Positions 6,672 through 10,287 of a stretch of DNA of 10,287 nt are shown piece after piece. The position numbers were made by a program, and so were the translations under genes. The stretch's first letter is position 1. Each line of letters starts with the position of its first letter. Source of the stretch: an uncultured Terriglobus sp. (GTDB lineage Bacteria > Acidobacteriota > Terriglobia > Terriglobales > Acidobacteriaceae); contig CALMRM010000266.1 in NCBI GenBank assembly GCA_937871605.1, positions 1 through 10,287 on the forward strand, given 5' to 3'. The notes under the pieces were generated by a model, which did not search any database, was not told the origin of the DNA, and saw only the letters and a program-made list of their open reading frames with translations.

Positions 6672-7301
6672 ATGGCAGATCAGCTATACCTGAGTCTCTG
6701 GTTCCCCAACTTCCGCTTCACAGCACTGCCCGACAAACTGGCGTCTGTTCTGCAGCAATTTGTTCGAGTAGGTGGCGACGCCCGCGTTGCTGCAACCTCC
6801 GCAATTCCACTTGCCTGGAGCGAGCCACCGGTCTTTCAGCGCATCTTCGTCAACGACACTCGGTCCGAAGAGTCCGACGATGCCCTGCCGGGGAACGCCA
6901 TTGCCGAGATGACGGAGCAGTTGCACGAGGACACGGCCTACGAGGTCGAATCGCGCTGGCAGCTGTGGCAACCGGAAGCAGCAGTCGAGGGACTCGACGC
7001 GACGTGGCACCTGCAGCCTGCTACTGTCCGCTGCGTTGGCTTTGGGCCAGACTTCGACGAGACCACCTATGAGCAAAACGGCCACATACGCATCGATTTT
7101 GGGCTGGACACGCCCTGGGTTCAGGATGAGAGCGAACTCGACGATGATGGCAGACGATTTCTCCAGCAAAATGTGGAAAAGCTGCTTGCCTTCACGCTAT
7201 CGGTGGAGAAGCACTGCGGTGTCTCGTCACGGCTGCTCTGGACGGAAAGCGGCGAGCCACTCGCAGACAAGCTACTGTCGCGTCTACAGCGCCTGCAGTA
7301 G
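6672..7301 (+). CDS. Conserved-looking hypothetical protein, acidic and soluble
   Basis: I do not recognise this 209-residue protein. It has no signal peptide and no TM segment. It opens with an aromatic-rich stretch, MADQLYLSLWFPNFRF (1-16), probably a beta strand, then a helix (DKLASVLQQF, 21-30). The middle (about 64-110) is acidic. A second aromatic/beta block includes VGFGPDFDETTYEQNGHIRI (122-141) and DFGLDTPWV (142-150), followed by an acidic patch (ESELDDDGR) and a helical C-terminus (NVEKLLAFTLSVEKH, LADKLLSRLQRL). The composition is that of a real cytoplasmic protein, and it occupies a stretch with no competing gene on the other strand. The ATG at 6672 is preferred; the frame is open to a TTG at 6648, but that would overlap the start region of the divergent gene. 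The ribosome binding site is weak. It is divergent from the lpt operon and convergent with the RND pump gene, so neighbours give no firm clue to its job. Confidence 0.75.
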   Translation: MADQLYLSLWFPNFRFTALPDKLASVLQQFVRVGGDARVAATSAIPLAWSEPPVFQRIFVNDTRSEESDDALPGNAIAEMTEQLHEDTAYEVESRWQLWQPEAAVEGLDATWHLQPATVRCVGFGPDFDETTYEQNGHIRIDFGLDTPWVQDESELDDDGRRFLQQNVEKLLAFTLSVEKHCGVSSRLLWTESGEPLADKLLSRLQRLQ

Positions 7302-7351
7302 ACCCGTCAGAGACGAAGTGGAGGACCATTGCCGGTCTGGCATACTCAACG

Positions 7352-10287
7352 TCACTCAGCGAATTCGGGCTCCATCTCCGGCAAGACGTCTGTAGGACGT
7401 GCAATCCACACGTACAGGGTTGGCAGCAAGAAGATACTCAACGCCAGGTCGGAAATAAGACCGCCAACAATGACGATGGCGAACGGTCGCTGCGAGTCAG
7501 ACCCAATCTCGTGCGAGAGTGCAGCGGGCAGCAGGCCAAGTGTCGCCACCAGCATGGTCATCATGATGGGACGGAGCCGTAGAACCGCGCCTTCGATTGC
7601 GGAGTCCTCGACAGAGTGACCACTTACTCGCAGCTGGTTGATGTACTCCAACATGATCACGCCCGTTTGCACCGACACGCCGAAGAGCGCAAGAAAGCCC
7701 ACGCTGGAAGACACACTGATGTTGGTGTGCGTCACCAGCAGCGCCAGCAGACCGCCCATGGGAGCAAGCGCCAGATTCACTAGAATCAGCGACGCCCACT
7801 TGAACGACCCAAACATCATGTACAAGATCACAAAGATGACCAGCACGGTGAGCGGCACAATGAGGGCCAGCCGCTTGTCCGCGCGCTGCTTGCTCTCGTA
7901 CTCGCCCGACCACACCATGTGGTAGCCCGGTGGCATCGGAACGGCCTTTGTCACCTTGTTAATTGCTTCTTCTACCGTGCTGCCCAGGTCGCGGTCGCGT
8001 GCACTGTACTTCACGGCGACGTACCGTTCCTCGCCCTCACGGTAGATTTCCTCGGCACCGTCGGTGGTTTGCACGTGCGTCAGCTGCGCCAGCGACACCC
8101 GCTCCCCTGCGGGGTCCAGCAGGCGGACATCTTCAATGGCCTGTTCCGTGTCCCGGTATCTCTGCTGGTATCGCAGCACCACATCGTAGCGCGCCTCCCC
8201 TTGCAGCACCTGGCTCACGGCGTTGCCGCCTACCGCGGTCTGGATGGCATCCTGAATGTCCGCCACGTTAATGCCGTAGCGCGCCGCGGCTGCGCGGTCC
8301 ACGGTAAAGGTCAGGTTGGGTTGGCCGATGACGCGGAACAGCCCCAGATCTGCTACTCCAGGGATGTTCCTCATCACGTCGACCGCCTGCAGGGCTTTGC
8401 CCTCGAGCGTCTTCAGGTCATCCCCATAGATCTTCAGCGATAGCTGGCCCTTGACGCCGCTGACCGCCTCTTCCATGTTGTCCTGGATGGGCTGCGAAAA
8501 GCCCCAGTTAACGCCAGGAATCTTTTGCAGTTGCAGATTCATGGAGGCGATCAGGTCATCCCGGTCTTCGTGGAACAGCGGTCGCCACTTGGATTTCGGC
8601 TTGAGTTGCACAAAAAACTCGGTGTTGAAGAAGCCAGTCGTGTCCGTGCCGTCATCCGGCCTGCCAATCTGGCTAACAATCTCCTGCACCTCAGGAAATT
8701 CAGACAAGGCGATGCGCGCCTGGTTCGCGATAGCAAGGCTCTGCTCCGGTCCGGTGGAGGGTGCCAGCGAACCACGCACCCACAGCGATCCCTCGTCCAG
8801 GTGGGGCAAGAATTCTGAGCCAAGCGCGCCGGTGTACAGCAGCAGTACTGCCGTAATCACGCTCGCAATGCCGATGCTTACGGTGACGCCACGGTGCTCG
8901 ATAGCTTGCTTCACCCATTTGCGGTAGGTGGCGACCAGGTACTCGACGATGGGGTTGTGCCACTCTTTTGTGCCGTTGCGGAACAAGAGGCTGGCTAGCA
9001 CGGGTGCCACAACCATCGAGAAGATCAGCGCACCCAGCAGCGCATACGCCACGGTCCACGCCATGGGCTTGAATAGACGGCCCTCGACCGATTGCAGCGT
9101 AAAGATGGGCAGGTATGCCGTGATGATGATGGCAATGGCGTAAAAGACAGGCCGCTGCACCTCGTGCGCGGCGGTGCGAATCTTCTCCTGAATGGTCTCC
9201 TGCTTGTCCGATTTGTGCGTCAGGTGCCGAACGATGTTTTCCACCATCACGACGCAGCCATCCACCACCATGCCGAAGTCCAGCGCGCCCAGGCTCAGCA
9301 AGTTCGCAGGAATGTGCTGCAGGTCCAGGCAAATCGACGCAAAGAGCAGTGAAAACGGGATGGTGAGCGCAACAATCACAGCCCCGCGCACGTTGCCCAG
9401 GAACGCCATCAGGATGAGCACCACCAGCACAATGCCTTCCGTCAAGTTGTGCAGAACGGTGTGGGTCGTTAGGTGAGTCAGGTCACTGCGATCAAGAAAG
9501 GGCACCACCCGGATGCCCGGCGGCAACAGGCCGGGCCTGGCTGCCACGGCAGGCCGTGCACGATGGAACAGCCCGCCCGGCCGCGCAGGCTCTGCCGGTA
9601 CGCCATTCAGTTGAACGACCTTTTGCTCGATCGACTTCAGCACCGGATCGGCGTCGGAACCCTTTTGCAGCAAGAGCGCGCCTTCCACCACGTCCGGGTT
9701 GTCGATCAGCTGGCCCTTGTCATTGCGGTATGTCTTGGAGATCTGACCCAGCCTGATTTTGGGTCCCTGCTCCACCACGGCAATGTCGCTGATGCGCAGT
9801 GGCGTGCCGCTCTGCGTCTTGATGACGGTGTTTTCAATCTGCTGCACCGTCTGGAACAGGCCAACCGCCTGCACATTGATCTGCTGCGACCCCTCTGTGA
9901 TAAAGCTGCCGCCCGCGTTGGTGTTGTTGTTTGCCAGCTGCTGCTCGATCTGCGCGATGTTCAAGCCATACGCCACCAGCTTGTCCGGGTTTAGCCGGAT
10001 CTGGTACTCCTTTGTGGTGCCGCCAAAGGTGGCGACGTCCACGATGCCGGGGATGCTCTTGAACTCCTTCTCCAGGTACCAGCTCTCGAGCGACTTCTGC
10101 TCCATCGTGTCGATCGTGGGGTTCTTACTCTCGATGGTGTACCAGTAAATCTCGCCCACCGGACTCCAGTCCGTCTGCAGCTGCGGGGTCAAACCGGCAG
10201 GCAGCGTGACACCGGCCAGCCGCTCCAGCACCCGCTCACGGTTCCAGCTGTTGACCGACTCATCGCTAAAGGTCATGACGACTGAGG
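7352..10287 (-). CDS. Heavy-metal-efflux RND transporter permease (CzcA/CusA family), N-terminus outside window
   Basis: This inner-membrane proton-driven RND pump would export cations through a tripartite complex with a periplasmic adaptor and an outer-membrane channel, neither of which lies here. The frame stays open to the right edge. An internal ATG at 10276 is not the real start: the visible part (977 codons) begins inside the first porter domain, and TM1 plus about 100 residues are missing. Numbering from that ATG, the TM4 motif DFGMVVDGCVVMVEN (333-347) matches the HME-RND pattern with D333, D339 and E346, as in the CzcA Co/Zn/Cd type rather than CusA. Further family marks are FLDRSDL (260-266), GSEFLPHLDEGSLWVRGSLA (486-505), VQLKPKSKWRP (556-566) and the terminal TM block GVSVQTGVIMLEYINQL (866-882) to LPTLYVWIARP (951-961). 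A 25-residue Pro/Ala/Arg-rich insertion sits at 225-249. The methionines that bind Cu/Ag in CusA are not conserved. The substrate is unproven. It ends 50 bases from the convergent unknown gene. Confidence 0.93.
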   Translation of the reverse strand, partial: SVVMTFSDESVNSWNRERVLERLAGVTLPAGLTPQLQTDWSPVGEIYWYTIESKNPTIDTMEQKSLESWYLEKEFKSIPGIVDVATFGGTTKEYQIRLNPDKLVAYGLNIAQIEQQLANNNTNAGGSFITEGSQQINVQAVGLFQTVQQIENTVIKTQSGTPLRISDIAVVEQGPKIRLGQISKTYRNDKGQLIDNPDVVEGALLLQKGSDADPVLKSIEQKVVQLNGVPAEPARPGGLFHRARPAVAARPGLLPPGIRVVPFLDRSDLTHLTTHTVLHNLTEGIVLVVLILMAFLGNVRGAVIVALTIPFSLLFASICLDLQHIPANLLSLGALDFGMVVDGCVVMVENIVRHLTHKSDKQETIQEKIRTAAHEVQRPVFYAIAIIITAYLPIFTLQSVEGRLFKPMAWTVAYALLGALIFSMVVAPVLASLLFRNGTKEWHNPIVEYLVATYRKWVKQAIEHRGVTVSIGIASVITAVLLLYTGALGSEFLPHLDEGSLWVRGSLAPSTGPEQSLAIANQARIALSEFPEVQEIVSQIGRPDDGTDTTGFFNTEFFVQLKPKSKWRPLFHEDRDDLIASMNLQLQKIPGVNWGFSQPIQDNMEEAVSGVKGQLSLKIYGDDLKTLEGKALQAVDVMRNIPGVADLGLFRVIGQPNLTFTVDRAAAARYGINVADIQDAIQTAVGGNAVSQVLQGEARYDVVLRYQQRYRDTEQAIEDVRLLDPAGERVSLAQLTHVQTTDGAEEIYREGEERYVAVKYSARDRDLGSTVEEAINKVTKAVPMPPGYHMVWSGEYESKQRADKRLALIVPLTVLVIFVILYMMFGSFKWASLILVNLALAPMGGLLALLVTHTNISVSSSVGFLALFGVSVQTGVIMLEYINQLRVSGHSVEDSAIEGAVLRLRPIMMTMLVATLGLLPAALSHEIGSDSQRPFAIVIVGGLISDLALSIFLLPTLYVWIARPTDVLPEMEPEFAE
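9530..9604 (-). other. In-frame insertion segment within the RND pump gene
   Basis: These 75 bases encode residues 225-249 (counting from the Met at 10276), beginning GVPAEPARPGG and ending AVAARPG. They lie between KVVQLN and LLPPGIRVVPFLDRSDL. In related RND pumps as I recall them, these flanks are nearly adjacent (a 'KVxELNxxILPPGVKxVPFLDRSDL' pattern). The DNA is very GC-rich and holds an inverted repeat GGCCTG/CAGGCC at 9534-9555. It is a multiple of three, so the frame is kept. Confidence 0.5.

Noticed and set aside
7302..7351. Possible bidirectional terminator between the convergent genes
   Set aside because: Only very short stems such as GACC/GGTC are present, without flanking T/A runs.
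7919..8443. Plus-strand open frame of 174 codons antisense to the RND pump gene
   Set aside because: The pump gene on the minus strand is unmistakable here; the antisense frame is His/Arg/Val-rich with no domain.

Overview
The window reads as a chromosomal core region of a Gram-negative (diderm) bacterium. The base composition looks moderately GC-rich by eye, and coding density is very high, with no stretch over about 150 bases lacking a gene. The style of the RpoN and heavy-metal RND proteins, the long LptC/LptA-type fusion and the frequent GTG/TTG starts suggest Acidobacteriota (class Terriglobia, e.g. Acidobacteriaceae). That placement is my inference from recalled family sequences, not a database result.

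Layout: six genes run leftward on the minus strand from about 6618 to the left edge. In transcription order they are a long membrane-anchored LptC/LptA-like protein (6618-4156), lptB (4100-3360), rpoN/sigma-54 (3210-1708), an HPF-family ribosome hibernation factor (1642-1175), rapZ (1133-177), and the N-terminal end of an MsbA-like ABC transporter cut by the window edge (149-1). The gaps are 55, 149, 65, 41 and 27 bases, which fits one operon or overlapping transcription units. The order matches the classic rpoN neighbourhood of proteobacteria (lptC-lptA-lptB-rpoN-hpf-ptsN-rapZ-npr), but ptsN is absent and an MsbA-like transporter follows rapZ. LPS transport (lptC/A, lptB, possibly the MsbA-like flippase) is therefore linked to sigma-54, ribosome hibernation and the RapZ nucleotide-binding protein.

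Divergent from the lpt gene, with only about 53 bases between the starts, is a plus-strand gene (6672-7301) for an acidic, soluble protein of unknown function. Convergent with it, a minus-strand gene runs off the right edge (7352 to beyond 10287). It encodes a heavy-metal-efflux RND pump of CzcA/CusA type, missing roughly its first hundred residues.

I see no tRNA, rRNA, CRISPR array, insertion sequence or phage gene, and no convincing intrinsic terminator. Nothing here looks like a wholly new system. The points most worth a second look are the unusually large LptC/LptA fusion, the rpoN cluster without ptsN, a 25-residue Pro/Ala/Arg-rich insertion in the RND pump together with loss of the CusA copper residues, and the unrecognised gene divergent from the lpt operon.
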